Both the position numbers and the translations under genes were made by a program. A model generated the notes under the pieces. The model saw only the letters and a list, made by a program, of their open reading frames with translations. It had not been told where the DNA came from and made no database searches. From positions 744,001 through 808,000 of the forward strand of contig CAWCBG010000002.1 in assembly GCA_963793845.1 (NCBI GenBank): a stretch of DNA of 64,000 nucleotides, read 5' to 3'. Shown here piece by piece: positions 44,176-53,406 of the stretch. How positions within the stretch are numbered: the stretch's first letter is position 1; each line of letters begins with the position of its first letter. The stretch comes from CAWCBG01 sp963793845. Lineage in GTDB: Bacteria > Acidobacteriota > Terriglobia > Terriglobales > Acidobacteriaceae.

Positions 44176-45528
44176 TCAACCCTGAAGATCAGGAGGAAGT
44201 TTCTTAGAATCCAAGTGGCGCTCATCATGCGCGGCGGGCAAAACACGGCGAAGGGCGTTCAAGTCTCGGGTCTGGTGCCGCAATCTCAGGTACGTCTCCC
44301 ACGGGTTTCCTTCGACGATGAGCTTCATATATTCACGCACGTGCTTCTGGAGATAATCCCAATCGCCACTGTATTGGCTGCGAACAGCTTCCAACCCATC
44401 GGCGGAGATCACGGTCAAAACGCGCGCCAGTTCGAACAGTCTCATCTGGAGAACTTCATTCTCCAGCGCCTTGCCACTGAGAGTTGCACATCGAGCCGTC
44501 AGGTGCTGCTCCGCGTAGTACTGCACCCACGCGTTATCCAGCTTGAATCTGTCCACGAACCACCGCAACGCCTGTTTCTGGACCAGAGTTGTTCCTTTGG
44601 CGCTCTGCGCGAGCGCAACTACTCTATCGCCCGCGTTCTGCGGATCGGTGAAGAGCTCCGAAATGTCCGAATCCAGAATGGCGAAGTTGGAACTGGACAC
44701 AGCAGCGTGCATCAATCCCCGCTTTGAGGTGGACTGGAATACATTCCGGCGCAGATCGAGCAGATTAATGTCTTCTCGCGCGAGAAGGACTTGGACGTGG
44801 TCATCCGTGAAGCGGGCTAACAGATCCTGCGGGACCTCGTCTCTCAAAAAGGGAGGCAGGGAGTCGACCATTACGAGGGAGAGGGTCAGGGACAGGTCCG
44901 GCACAATGCGCCAGAGCTCTTCGACATGCCTGATCTTGTTCGAACTTCGGTTGCCGACGTACTGATGAACCAAGTCCTCCAGATCGCCTGATGTGATCGT
45001 GCTTTTGGGAAGTAGCTCGGTAGCCCCGTACTTCAAGCATGCCGCCAGGTCAGAGTCGAGTAATTCAGCGGCAATGGCTAGTCTTCGCGGCACTGACACG
45101 CGCCAGAACCGTGCGATTCCGTCCTCCTGCTTCGAAGGAAACATGAATGCGGAGAGAGGCCAATGATCTTGGGTGGATACCACGAGACCGGAGGGATCGT
45201 TGATTACGCGTTCGTACAGAGCGAGCGACTCCTCATCCTTGTCATCGCTGGAAACCTTCAGCGCAGTCAGATGACGTATATAGTCATTCTGGTCTCCGCG
45301 GCCGAGTGTCTTAACGAAGTTTCGATGACGCTTCCACTTCAGAACGCCACAGTCCTCTCTATTGCCTAGGTCGCCCAGCAGAATGTTTAGCAGGATGATT
45401 TTGTCCGCCAACGAAAGACCAGGCCAGGCCGCTTTTAGCTTCTCAAGCGACAAGGGAGTGCCTTGAGTCAGAGCGAGTAGATGGTAAGGAGTATCAGGCC
45501 GAGCGGTGATCATTCGAGCCGTGGTCAT
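44176..45528 (-). CDS. Unrecognised 450-residue protein
   Basis: A complete frame of good protein-like composition, predicted soluble and mostly helical, without signal peptide or membrane helix. It begins MTTARMITARPDTPYHLLAL. The segments LSLADKIILLNILLGDLGNR, RLAIAAELLDSDLAACLKY, LPPFLRDEVPQDLLARF and ENEVLQMRLFELARVLTVIS suggest repeated alpha-helical pairs like HEAT/ARM or TPR-like solenoids, but I see no named domain. It stands alone between a repeat-rich region and a non-coding stretch, so it is probably accessory. I make no functional call. Confidence 0.6.
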   Translation of the reverse strand: MTTARMITARPDTPYHLLALTQGTPLSLEKLKAAWPGLSLADKIILLNILLGDLGNREDCGVLKWKRHRNFVKTLGRGDQNDYIRHLTALKVSSDDKDEESLALYERVINDPSGLVVSTQDHWPLSAFMFPSKQEDGIARFWRVSVPRRLAIAAELLDSDLAACLKYGATELLPKSTITSGDLEDLVHQYVGNRSSNKIRHVEELWRIVPDLSLTLSLVMVDSLPPFLRDEVPQDLLARFTDDHVQVLLAREDINLLDLRRNVFQSTSKRGLMHAAVSSSNFAILDSDISELFTDPQNAGDRVVALAQSAKGTTLVQKQALRWFVDRFKLDNAWVQYYAEQHLTARCATLSGKALENEVLQMRLFELARVLTVISADGLEAVRSQYSGDWDYLQKHVREYMKLIVEGNPWETYLRLRHQTRDLNALRRVLPAAHDERHLDSKKLPPDLQG

Positions 45529-45856
45529 TAAGGATATTGTCGCCTGTCACCGTCGGTCGAGCCAACCAAAATGATGAGGCTACTGAGTTCAACGATCGCT
45601 CATGTCGAGACTGCAAGGGCGACTCACGCATCGGAGCGACGCCGCTGCCACTGCTGAACGAAGAACCCCGGAAGTGTCATGCACTACAACGCTTGAAAGC
45701 CATTGCCGACGCCAGGCCAGTTTCGTCCCAGCCCATCTGGGATCAAGCTTGTCGTGCGGGTCCCTTTTCCGCATACTGCCAAGGAACTTCTCATCGTTAA
45801 GAAGCGTATTACCTGGTGAGTGGCTCCGCCTCCTGACGAGTCGCCGCCGGCCCAAA
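45529..45856. other. Intergenic region, nothing recognisable
   Basis: 328 bases between the divergent unknown gene and the first permease. The permease frame stays open upstream to 45602, but this part has no membrane or family similarity. No promoter or hairpin stands out. Confidence 0.5.
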
Positions 45857-47116
45857 ATGGTTTTCCGCGATCTCATCCGCGATGTGTTTGGAACGCTGTG
45901 GGCGCACAAGCTGCGCACCGCGCTCACCATGTTCGGCATTGCATGGGGTGTCATCTCCATTGTGCTGATGGTGGCGGCGGGAGAAGGACTGCGCGTGGGA
46001 CAGGCCAAGGTTTCGGCCAATTTCGGCAAAGACCTGATCATCATCTTCGCCGGGCGCACCAGCCTTCAGGCAGGCGGGACGCGCGCCGGACGCCGCATTG
46101 AGTTCGTCGACACCGATATCCCCGTGCTCCAGGCCGACTCGCCCGATTGCGAATGGGTCATTCCCGAACTGGAAACCAGCCGCGTCAAAATCCATAGCAA
46201 CTACAACGCCAGCGGACAAACCGTCACCGGATCGTATCCGCCATTCGCCGACATCCGCAGCATTAGCGTGGCCGATGGCCGGTTCTACAACTGGAGCGAT
46301 CTGGCCGAGACCCGTCGTGTCGCCTTCCTCGGCACCGAGGTGAAGAAGCAGCTCTTTGCCGGACGCAACCCCGTCGGCGAATACATCTACCTCGACGACA
46401 TCCCCTACAAAGTCATCGGCACGATGAAGACGAAGGACCAGGATTCCAGCTACGACGGTTTCGACATCAACAAGGTTTATGTCCCGTACTCCGCCATGCA
46501 CGAGGATTTTCCTAACAAGCCTCCGGCGACGCCACATGGTTTCGATCAGTTGCTGGTGACGCCGAAGTCGGTCGAGCAGCATGAAGCGTGCAAGGGCCAG
46601 GTCATCGGCTCACTGGCGCGATTGCATAACTTCGATCCCCACGACAAGGAAGCGGCCGGGATCTGGGACACCATCGAAGAGGCGCAGGCATTCAAGCAGA
46701 TGACCGATGGCATGAAGTACTTCCTCGGAGCCGTCGGACTGACGACGCTGTTCCTGGGCGGACTGGGCGTGATGAACGTGATGCTGGTGGCGGTGCGTGA
46801 GCGTACCCGTGAAATTGGCGTGCGCAAGGCGGTAGGCGCGCAGTCTCACAACATCATGATGCAGTTCTTCGTCGAGACGATGATTGTCGTGGCCGTGAGC
46901 GGCGGGTTGGGGATGGGGATTTCGTTTGGCATCTGCGCCTTGATCGATCTGCTGCCGATGCCACAGTACTTTGCCGGACTGTTGCCGACGTGGCAGTCAG
47001 GGCTCTTGTCGGTAGGCCTTCTTGGACTTGTCGCGGTGCTGGCCGCGATGTATCCGGCGCGGCGGGCAGCGTCCATCGATCCGATCGAGGCCCTGCGCTA
47101 CGAGGCGGGTGGATAA
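45857..47116 (+). CDS. MacB-type ABC transporter permease (first of two)
   Basis: 419 residues from ATG 45857. An N-terminal membrane helix (LRTALTMFGIAWGVISIVLM) is followed by a MacB_PCD periplasmic domain of about 200 residues (GGTRAGRRIEFVDTDIPVLQ.., SYDGFDINKVYVPYSAMHED). A C-terminal FtsX-like domain has three helices (YFLGAVGLTTLFLGGLGVMN, FVETMIVVAVSGGLGMGISF, LLSVGLLGLVAVLAAMYPAR) and ends AASIDPIEALRYE. The family exports peptides or lipoproteins, or works by mechanotransmission. The next gene, 2 bases away, is a paralogue. No ATPase is adjacent. Confidence 0.85.
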   Translation: MVFRDLIRDVFGTLWAHKLRTALTMFGIAWGVISIVLMVAAGEGLRVGQAKVSANFGKDLIIIFAGRTSLQAGGTRAGRRIEFVDTDIPVLQADSPDCEWVIPELETSRVKIHSNYNASGQTVTGSYPPFADIRSISVADGRFYNWSDLAETRRVAFLGTEVKKQLFAGRNPVGEYIYLDDIPYKVIGTMKTKDQDSSYDGFDINKVYVPYSAMHEDFPNKPPATPHGFDQLLVTPKSVEQHEACKGQVIGSLARLHNFDPHDKEAAGIWDTIEEAQAFKQMTDGMKYFLGAVGLTTLFLGGLGVMNVMLVAVRERTREIGVRKAVGAQSHNIMMQFFVETMIVVAVSGGLGMGISFGICALIDLLPMPQYFAGLLPTWQSGLLSVGLLGLVAVLAAMYPARRAASIDPIEALRYEAGG

Positions 47117-47118
47117 CC

Positions 47119-48391
47119 ATGCGTGCAGCGATTTCCATGATGGGCGAGATTATCGAGGAAGCCTGGATCGCCCTGCGTCGCAATCGCTCGCGCAGCCTGC
47201 TGACTATGCTGGGCATCGTGTGGGGGATCGTCGCGGTGACCCTGCTGATCGCCTACGGCAGCGGATTCCGGCACGTGCTGGTCGCCGCCTTCGATGCGTT
47301 TGGCAGTAGCACCGTCATTGCGTGGCCGGCCCAGACCAGCGAACAGCCGGGCGGCCAGCGTGCCGGCAAGCAAGTCAAGTTCGAGCACGACGACCTGGAA
47401 GCCGTTCGCCAGGAAGCCACCATGGTAAGACACGTCTGCCTGGAGACCGTGAAGTGGCTGCCTATTTCCTACGGCGATCGCCTGGCCAACACCGCGATTC
47501 GCGGAGTGTGTCCGGAGTACGGCGAGATGCGCAACGAACGCGCCGTTGACGGCCGTTGGCTCAATCCGGCGGACGAAGTCGAGCGCAGGCGCGTCGTCTT
47601 TCTCGGCTTCAAGGTGAAGGACCAGCTCTTCAGCGGGAGAAACGCCATCGGCGAGACCGTGGAGATCGCGGGAGTGCGCTTCACCGTGGTTGGTGTTATG
47701 GATCGAAAGATCCAACTGTCCAACTATTTCACCAGCGACGACAAGTCGGTATTCATCCCGTTCGCGGCGGCAGGCGATGTGTGGAATACGCGCTATTCGC
47801 AGGTGATGGTGTTCACGCCGGTGGCGCCGCAATTCGAGAAGAAGGCCAAGGCACAGGTGCTGGCGGCGATCGCGCAACGGCAAGGCTTCTCGCCCACCGA
47901 TCAGAAGGCGATCCAGATGTTTGGACGCGAGGAATTTCGGCCGGTGATTGACGGCCTCACCATCGGCTTGCAAGTGCTGCTGCTATTCATTGGGGCACTG
48001 ACCCTCGGCATCGGCGGCGTGGGCGTGATGAACATCATGCTGGTGTCGGTGGATGAGCGCATTCGCGAGATCGGGCTGAGGCGTGCGCTCGGAGCGCGAA
48101 AGTGGCACATCCGTTTTCAGTTCCTGGCGGAAACCATGCTGCTGATGCTGCTCGGCGGGGTTATCGGCGTGGTGCTGTCGTATCTGCTTTCGATGTTGAT
48201 TCCTACATTGCCGATGCTCGGGCCGCTGTTCGAAGACACTTCGGGCAAGGGCGACATTCATTTGCAGATTTCCGCGTTCGCGGTGCTGGGCTCGTCAGTT
48301 GTGCTGCTATTTCGTGGGAGTCCTGAGCGGCATGGTGCCCGCGCTGCGCGCCTCGAAGTTGGATCCGGTGGACGCGCTGCGATACGAGTAA
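47119..48391 (+). CDS. MacB-type ABC transporter permease (second), one extra T near 48310
   Basis: About 423 residues. Same architecture as the gene before it: a membrane helix after the start (SRSLLTMLGIVWGIVAVTLL), a MacB_PCD domain and an FtsX domain (LLLFIGALTLGIGGVGVMNI, ETMLLMLLGGVIGVVLSYLL). After VVLLF the frame derails. The other frame gives FVGVLSGMVPALRASKLDPV and DALRYE, the standard end of the family. One T of the TTT at 48310-48312 is therefore extra. The two permeases may form a heterodimer that uses an ATPase encoded elsewhere. Confidence 0.83.
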
Positions 48392-48505
48392 AACTCGTCT
48401 CATAAGCACCCGAAACTTTCCTTGTCGGCAGTCTGACGAAAAAGTCAGAGCCATAGATCCCTCGCCGACTGACGTCGGCTCGGGAGGACAAAATAAAGGC
48501 TTACC

Positions 48506-48525
48506 GGCACAGCTAAAGCTGTGCC
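48506..48525. repeat. Perfect intergenic palindrome GGCACAGC-TAAA-GCTGTGCC
   Basis: Eight-base arms around a TAAA loop. A partner hairpin of the same style (GGCACGGC-TGAA-GCCGTGCC) lies at 50130-50149. The two flank the der gene and belong to one dispersed family. Confidence 0.65.
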
Positions 48526-48604
48526 CTTTCAAAACGTCGGCAGGGCTGAACCTGTGCTCTTTCAAATGAGAGGGGTTAATCCCGCATTTAGAGGCAGGTT
48601 CGAG

Positions 48605-50056
48605 CTACTTCCGGTCGCGCGCTTCGTTCCCGCCGCGGTTCTTGATCCAGATAGGCGTCCCGACAAAGCCGAAGGCGGCGCGAATCTGGTTCTCCAGAAA
48701 TCGCTCATAGGAGAAGTGCAGTTTCACTGCGCGATCGGTGAACAGAATGAAGGTGGGCGGTGACACGGCAGCCTGCGTCATGTAGAGAATCTTCACCCGC
48801 TTTGACATCGGCACGGAAGCACGCTCGAAGTCGACGCGGCTGATGAAGCGGTTCATCTCGCCGGTGCCGATGCGCTTGCGACGCTCGCGAGCTACCAGTT
48901 CCAGAGTCGAAAAGAGCTTCGACATATTCTGCCCCTTAACAGCCGAGACGAAAACCGCCGGGGCGTAGTTCAGGAACTTCAGGTGGCGGCGCATCTGCTC
49001 TTCGTAGATGGTCCTGTCGGCGGGAGGTTTTCCGTCGGTACGATTCGTGGTGACCAGGTCCCACTTGTTGACCACGATGATCACCGAGCGTCCGCTCTCG
49101 TGCGCGTAACCGGCGATGGTGGCGTCGCTGGCGGTGACGCCTTCGACGGCGTCGATCACAATCATCGCAACATCGGCGGCTTCCAGATGTTTGCGCGCCA
49201 TCACAACTGACAACTTCTCGGCCATCAGTTCCGTCTTGCCCTTGCGGCGAATGCCCGCGGTGTCGATGAAGCGGTACTTCTGGCCGTCGCGTTCAAAGAC
49301 CTCGTCCACCGCATCGCGCGTGGTGCCCGCAACCGGCGAGACAATCGCACGACCTGTGCCGGTCAGCGCGTTCAGCAGGGTCGACTTGCCGACGTTCGGG
49401 CGGCCAATGATCGCGACCTTGACTTCCTTCGGCTCTGCCGACTCTTCCACTGCTTCGTCACTGGCAGCCAGCTCCGGGACTTCCTCTTCGGCCTCCGGCT
49501 TACGCTGAGGCATGAGGCTGATCACGTGCTCCAGCAACTCAGCGAGGCCGTTGCCATTTTCAGCCGAAACAGGGAAGAGGTCCTTGATGCCGAGGCTGCG
49601 AAACTCTTCGGCGTAAGGCTCAAGCTGCGTCGTATCCACCTTGTTTACGGCGAGAAGAACCGGCTTGCCTGAGCGGATCAGCAACCGGGCAAGTTCCATG
49701 TCGGGAGCGGCCAATTCGGTGCGGCCATCCACCACCATCACGATGGCGTCGGCTTCGTCGAGCGCGACGCGGGCCTGGCGAAAGATCTCCGAGGGTATCA
49801 GCGCCTTGTCATCGGGCACGATGCCGCCGGTATCGACCACCCGCAGCCTGCGGCCGGCCCATTCGATATCGCCGTACAGGCGGTCGCGGGTAATGCCGGG
49901 CTCGTCGCCCACAATGGCGCGCCGTGAACCTACCAGACGATTGAACAGCGTCGATTTGCCGACGTTCGGCCTGCCCACGATGGCCAACGTGCCGAGCGCG
50001 GGCGCCTCTCCGCGGCTGGGCTTGGTTTTCGATTCGTAGTGAACGCGACGGGACAA
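48605..50056 (-). CDS. der: Ribosome-associated GTPase Der (EngA)
   Basis: 483 residues from a TTG at 50056 with CAAGGATC upstream. The long open extension to 50134 runs into the intergenic palindromes and is rejected. Two tandem G domains are present: GRPNVGKSTLFNRL, DTGGIVPDD and NKVD, then GRPNVGKSTLLNAL, DTAGIRRKGK and NKWD. An acidic linker (EAEEEVPELAASDEAVEESA) separates them. A C-terminal KH-like domain follows. Der is needed for assembly of the large ribosomal subunit. Confidence 0.95.
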   Translation of the reverse strand: MSRRVHYESKTKPSRGEAPALGTLAIVGRPNVGKSTLFNRLVGSRRAIVGDEPGITRDRLYGDIEWAGRRLRVVDTGGIVPDDKALIPSEIFRQARVALDEADAIVMVVDGRTELAAPDMELARLLIRSGKPVLLAVNKVDTTQLEPYAEEFRSLGIKDLFPVSAENGNGLAELLEHVISLMPQRKPEAEEEVPELAASDEAVEESAEPKEVKVAIIGRPNVGKSTLLNALTGTGRAIVSPVAGTTRDAVDEVFERDGQKYRFIDTAGIRRKGKTELMAEKLSVVMARKHLEAADVAMIVIDAVEGVTASDATIAGYAHESGRSVIIVVNKWDLVTTNRTDGKPPADRTIYEEQMRRHLKFLNYAPAVFVSAVKGQNMSKLFSTLELVARERRKRIGTGEMNRFISRVDFERASVPMSKRVKILYMTQAAVSPPTFILFTDRAVKLHFSYERFLENQIRAAFGFVGTPIWIKNRGGNEARDRK

Positions 50057-50092
50057 TAGGATCCTTGGCAGTAGGGGAGTAAGTGAACGATA

Positions 50093-50149
50093 GGGGCTAA
50101 AGCCCCGATCTATTAAATTGGATTTGTTCGGCACGGCTGAAGCCGTGCC
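50093..50149. repeat. Two adjacent intergenic palindromes
   Basis: GGGGCTAAAGCCCC (50093-50106) and GGCACGGC-TGAA-GCCGTGCC (50130-50149), each with a TAAA- or TGAA-type loop. They lie in the gap between der and the divergent helicase gene. Confidence 0.65.
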
Positions 50150-50220
50150 CCTTCAAGACCGCTCGGATCGGGCAGTACACATGCCCTAGCAGCTATTATA
50201 GGGACAAGCTCCTTCACGCC

Positions 50221-52215
50221 GTGTCTTCCACGCCACAATCCGCTGCTTCGGTCGCACGGCTGCCGTCGTTGTACCAGTTCTTCGGGCCCGGCGGCGTGCT
50301 GGCGCGAACGCTGGACGCCTACGAGTTCCGTCGCGGACAGCTACAGATGGCCGAAGCCGTCGAACAGGCCCTGGAGGAGCGGCGACATCTGATCGTCGAG
50401 GCAGGAACAGGTACAGGCAAGACGCTGGCGTACCTGCTGCCGGTGATTCGCTCGGGCAAACGCGTGATCATTTCGACGGGCACAAAGACGCTGCAGGAGC
50501 AGCTCTTCTTCAAGGACGTTCCCTTTCTCCAGTCGCATCTGGGCGAGCTGCGTGTGTGCTACATGAAGGGTCGCGGCAACTATCTCTGCCGCAAGAAGCT
50601 TTACGACTTGGCCGAGCAGCCGATCCTCAACGGATTGGAGGAGATCAGCCACTTCAAGATCATCAGCGACTGGGAGAAGCTCACCGAAACCGGCGACCGC
50701 GCCGAGCTGAGTGAGCTGCCGGAAAACAGCCAGCTCTGGCCCAAGCTCGACGCCCGCACCGATCGCTGCATCGGCACCGCCTGTCAGCAGTTCGAGCGCT
50801 GTTTCATCACCGAGATGCGACGCCGTGCCGCCGAGAGTGACATCATCATCGTCAACCACCACCTGTTCTGCGCCGACCTGGCGATCAAGGCCGAAGCCGA
50901 ATACGCACCCGACGCCGGGGTGCTGCCGAATGCGGAAGCGGTGATCTTTGACGAGGCCCACCAACTGGAAAATGTGGTTGGCGATTATTTCGGCGTGTCG
51001 GTGTCGAACCTCAGGGTGGACGACCTGCTGCGCGACGTCGATCAGGCTGCCCGGAAATCCGATATTCCCGCCGCGGATATTCTTAGCGCGACCGCCTCCG
51101 TCCGCCAACAGTCGCAACTATTTTTCAGTACGCTTCCCCAAGGTGACGGCCGCTTCGCCTTCGATGACCGCGCGGCCTTTCTGGAAGAGCATGGCGACAC
51201 CTACGGCAGCCTGCAGAATGCGTTGATGCACCTTCATTCGCTGCTCTACGCCGTCAAAGACAAGCCGGACGATATCTACGGCGTCATGCGGCGGGTGGAC
51301 GAACTCTCGGCCCACATTCGCTTCCTGCTGGAAGACCAGAACAGCAACATTGTCTTCTGGATCGAGCGCCGTGGCGGCGGTCATGGCAGGCATCATCACA
51401 ACGTCTTCCTGCAGGCGACGCCCATCGATGTCTCGGCTATCTTTCGTGAGCTTCTGCTGGATCGCCTTGACACCGTCGTGTTCACGTCGGCAACGCTGGC
51501 AGTAAGCGGGGGATTCGAGTACCTGCGGGGTCGCCTTGGTCTCGACCATGCGCGCGAGTCGATCATCCCTTCGCATTTCGACTACGAGAGTCAAGCCTTG
51601 CTATATGTCCCTCGCGACCTGCCCGAGCCGATGGATCCACGATTCGCTGAACGTGCTGCTGAAGTGGTGTCGAAACTATTGCGCATCACCAGCGGCCGCG
51701 CTTTTTGCCTGTTCACCAGCTATCGGCTGATGAAGGATTTGCACGAGAGGCTTATCGCCGAACTGCCGTATCCATTGTTTCTCCAGGGCGACGCACCGAA
51801 AAAGGCGCTGCTGGAGGAGTTCCGCATGACCCCGAATGCGGTGCTATTTGCGACTGCGTCCTTCTGGCAGGGGGTGGACGTGCAGGGCGAGCAACTGAGT
51901 TGCGTCATCGTCGACCGGCTCCCGTTTGCAGTGCCGAATGATCCGATTGTCGCCGCGCGGGTCAAGGCGATCGCCGAGAATGGGGGCAACCCGTTCTACG
52001 AGTATCAAGTACCGAGCGCGGTGATCTCGTTGAAGCAGGGCTTCGGACGTCTGATTCGCTCGCTGCACGATCGTGGGTTGCTGTGCCTGCTCGACAACCG
52101 CATTCTGAAGAAGCAGTACGGACGGGTGTTCCTCGATAGCCTGCCGAATTACGGCCGGACCACGGACCTGCGGAAGGTTGAAGAGTTCTTCGGAAGCAGC
52201 TTAGACGTGGCGTAA
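50221..52215 (+). CDS. DinG/XPD-family ATP-dependent DNA helicase
   Basis: 664 residues from a GTG at 50221. The P-loop is AGTGTGKT (61-68), followed by a DEAH box in VIFDEAHQLENV. The four iron-sulfur cysteines are in GNYLC, DRCIG, TACQQ and ERCF. The C-terminal motifs include GRAFCLFTSYRLM and FWQGVDVQGEQLSCVIVDRLPF, then QGFGRLIRS. Such helicases unwind 5' overhang DNA, R-loops and damaged forks. No exonuclease domain is fused, so it resembles YoaA/DinG rather than the Bacillus DinG nuclease. It is followed 71 bases later by the queD start. Confidence 0.9.
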   Translation: MSSTPQSAASVARLPSLYQFFGPGGVLARTLDAYEFRRGQLQMAEAVEQALEERRHLIVEAGTGTGKTLAYLLPVIRSGKRVIISTGTKTLQEQLFFKDVPFLQSHLGELRVCYMKGRGNYLCRKKLYDLAEQPILNGLEEISHFKIISDWEKLTETGDRAELSELPENSQLWPKLDARTDRCIGTACQQFERCFITEMRRRAAESDIIIVNHHLFCADLAIKAEAEYAPDAGVLPNAEAVIFDEAHQLENVVGDYFGVSVSNLRVDDLLRDVDQAARKSDIPAADILSATASVRQQSQLFFSTLPQGDGRFAFDDRAAFLEEHGDTYGSLQNALMHLHSLLYAVKDKPDDIYGVMRRVDELSAHIRFLLEDQNSNIVFWIERRGGGHGRHHHNVFLQATPIDVSAIFRELLLDRLDTVVFTSATLAVSGGFEYLRGRLGLDHARESIIPSHFDYESQALLYVPRDLPEPMDPRFAERAAEVVSKLLRITSGRAFCLFTSYRLMKDLHERLIAELPYPLFLQGDAPKKALLEEFRMTPNAVLFATASFWQGVDVQGEQLSCVIVDRLPFAVPNDPIVAARVKAIAENGGNPFYEYQVPSAVISLKQGFGRLIRSLHDRGLLCLLDNRILKKQYGRVFLDSLPNYGRTTDLRKVEEFFGSSLDVA

Positions 52216-52286
52216 ACGCGGCTGAATCACGTTAGAATAAAGTATTCGCCGCCCCCCGCCTATTTGCGCCGATGCGGCTGGAGATC

Positions 52287-52667
52287 ATGTTCGAAGTCAC
52301 TGTCGAAGACACATTTTCTGCGGGACACTTCCTGCGCAACTATCGCGGCAAGTGCGAAAAGCCGCACGGCCACAACTACCGCGTTCGCGTCACCCTGAGC
52401 GGAGAGACGCTCGATCAGGCCGGACTGCTGCTCGACTTCAAAGAGCTCAAGGACGTTCTGCGTCCGGTGATGAACTATCTCGACCACGAGATGATCAACG
52501 AGTTGGAACCGTTCACTACCATCAATCCCTCGGCCGAGAACCTGGCGAAGTATTTCTACGATGAAACCAATTCGCGGCTGAAGACCAGCACCAACGGCCG
52601 GGTGCGGGTGAAGGATGTCACCATCTGGGAGACCGATACGACGACCGCCCGCTACTGCGAATCGTAA
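52287..52667 (+). CDS. queD: 6-carboxy-5,6,7,8-tetrahydropterin synthase QueD
   Basis: 126 residues from ATG 52287, which has GGAG at the right distance. A 5-codon-longer ATG at 52272 lacks one. The zinc histidines are FSAGHFLRNYRGKCEKPHGHN (H in SAGH and the HGHN pair). FKELK, LDHEMINEL and PSAENLAKYF are also typical, with the catalytic Cys in KCEK. It converts dihydroneopterin triphosphate to carboxytetrahydropterin for 7-deazaguanine synthesis. It overlaps queE by one base. Confidence 0.94.
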   Translation: MFEVTVEDTFSAGHFLRNYRGKCEKPHGHNYRVRVTLSGETLDQAGLLLDFKELKDVLRPVMNYLDHEMINELEPFTTINPSAENLAKYFYDETNSRLKTSTNGRVRVKDVTIWETDTTTARYCES

Positions 52668-53401
52668 TGGAACGCCAGCTTCCCGGGCCCGTTGGCAAAT
52701 GCGTGAGCAGCCAGGTCATGCAAATCATCGAAATCTACAAGTCGCTGCAGGGTGAGTCTTCCTATGCCGGGCTACCTTGCGTCTTCGTGCGGCTGGCAGG
52801 ATGCAACCTGCGTTGCACCTGGTGCGACAGCGAGTACACCTTCAAGGGCGGACAAAAGATGACGCTGGCCGAAATCGAGCACGAGGTGCATCGTCTCTCG
52901 CCAGACGGCGGACTGGTGGAGATCACCGGTGGCGAACCGCTCCTGCAGGAACGTGAAGCCGTCCCGCTGATGGATCAGTTGCTGGTTTCAGGTTATACAG
53001 TGCTGCTCGAAACCAGCGGGGAACGGCCGCTAGACCGGGTGCCGGATCACGTCGTGAAGATCGTAGACGTGAAGTGTCCCGACTCAGGCGAGGGCGGCAC
53101 TTTTCGCCATGAAAATCTTGCCTTTCTCACCCGTCGCGATGAGGTTAAGTTCGTGATTGCCAGCCGTCGCGACTACGAGTTCGCGCGGGATTTCACAAAC
53201 CTGCATGCGCTCCATGCCCGTGTTCACTCGGTCATCTTTTCGCCCGCGTTTAGCAAGAGCGCCTCAGGAAGCCGGGATGTCTCGCACTGCCTGATCGATC
53301 CTCAGGCGCTCGCAGAGTGGATACTGGCTGACGGCCTTAGGGTGCGCCTGGGATTGCAGATCCACAAATTCATCTGGGAGCCGTCTTTGAAGGGCGTCTA
53401 G
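52667..53401 (+). CDS. queE: 7-carboxy-7-deazaguanine synthase QueE
   Basis: 244 residues, radical-SAM enzyme with a CX3CX2C cluster, C46, C50 and C53 (CNLRCTWC). It is followed by GGLVEITGGEPLLQ and VKIVDVKCPDSGEGG, and the late HSVIFSPAF. It uses SAM and the [4Fe-4S] cluster to contract the pterin ring. The ATG overlaps the queD stop by one base. An alternative start at 52718 (MQIIEIYKSLQGE) would drop a 17-residue N-terminus. It is followed 5 bases later by queC. Confidence 0.93.
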   Translation: MERQLPGPVGKCVSSQVMQIIEIYKSLQGESSYAGLPCVFVRLAGCNLRCTWCDSEYTFKGGQKMTLAEIEHEVHRLSPDGGLVEITGGEPLLQEREAVPLMDQLLVSGYTVLLETSGERPLDRVPDHVVKIVDVKCPDSGEGGTFRHENLAFLTRRDEVKFVIASRRDYEFARDFTNLHALHARVHSVIFSPAFSKSASGSRDVSHCLIDPQALAEWILADGLRVRLGLQIHKFIWEPSLKGV

Positions 53402-53406
53402 TTGGT

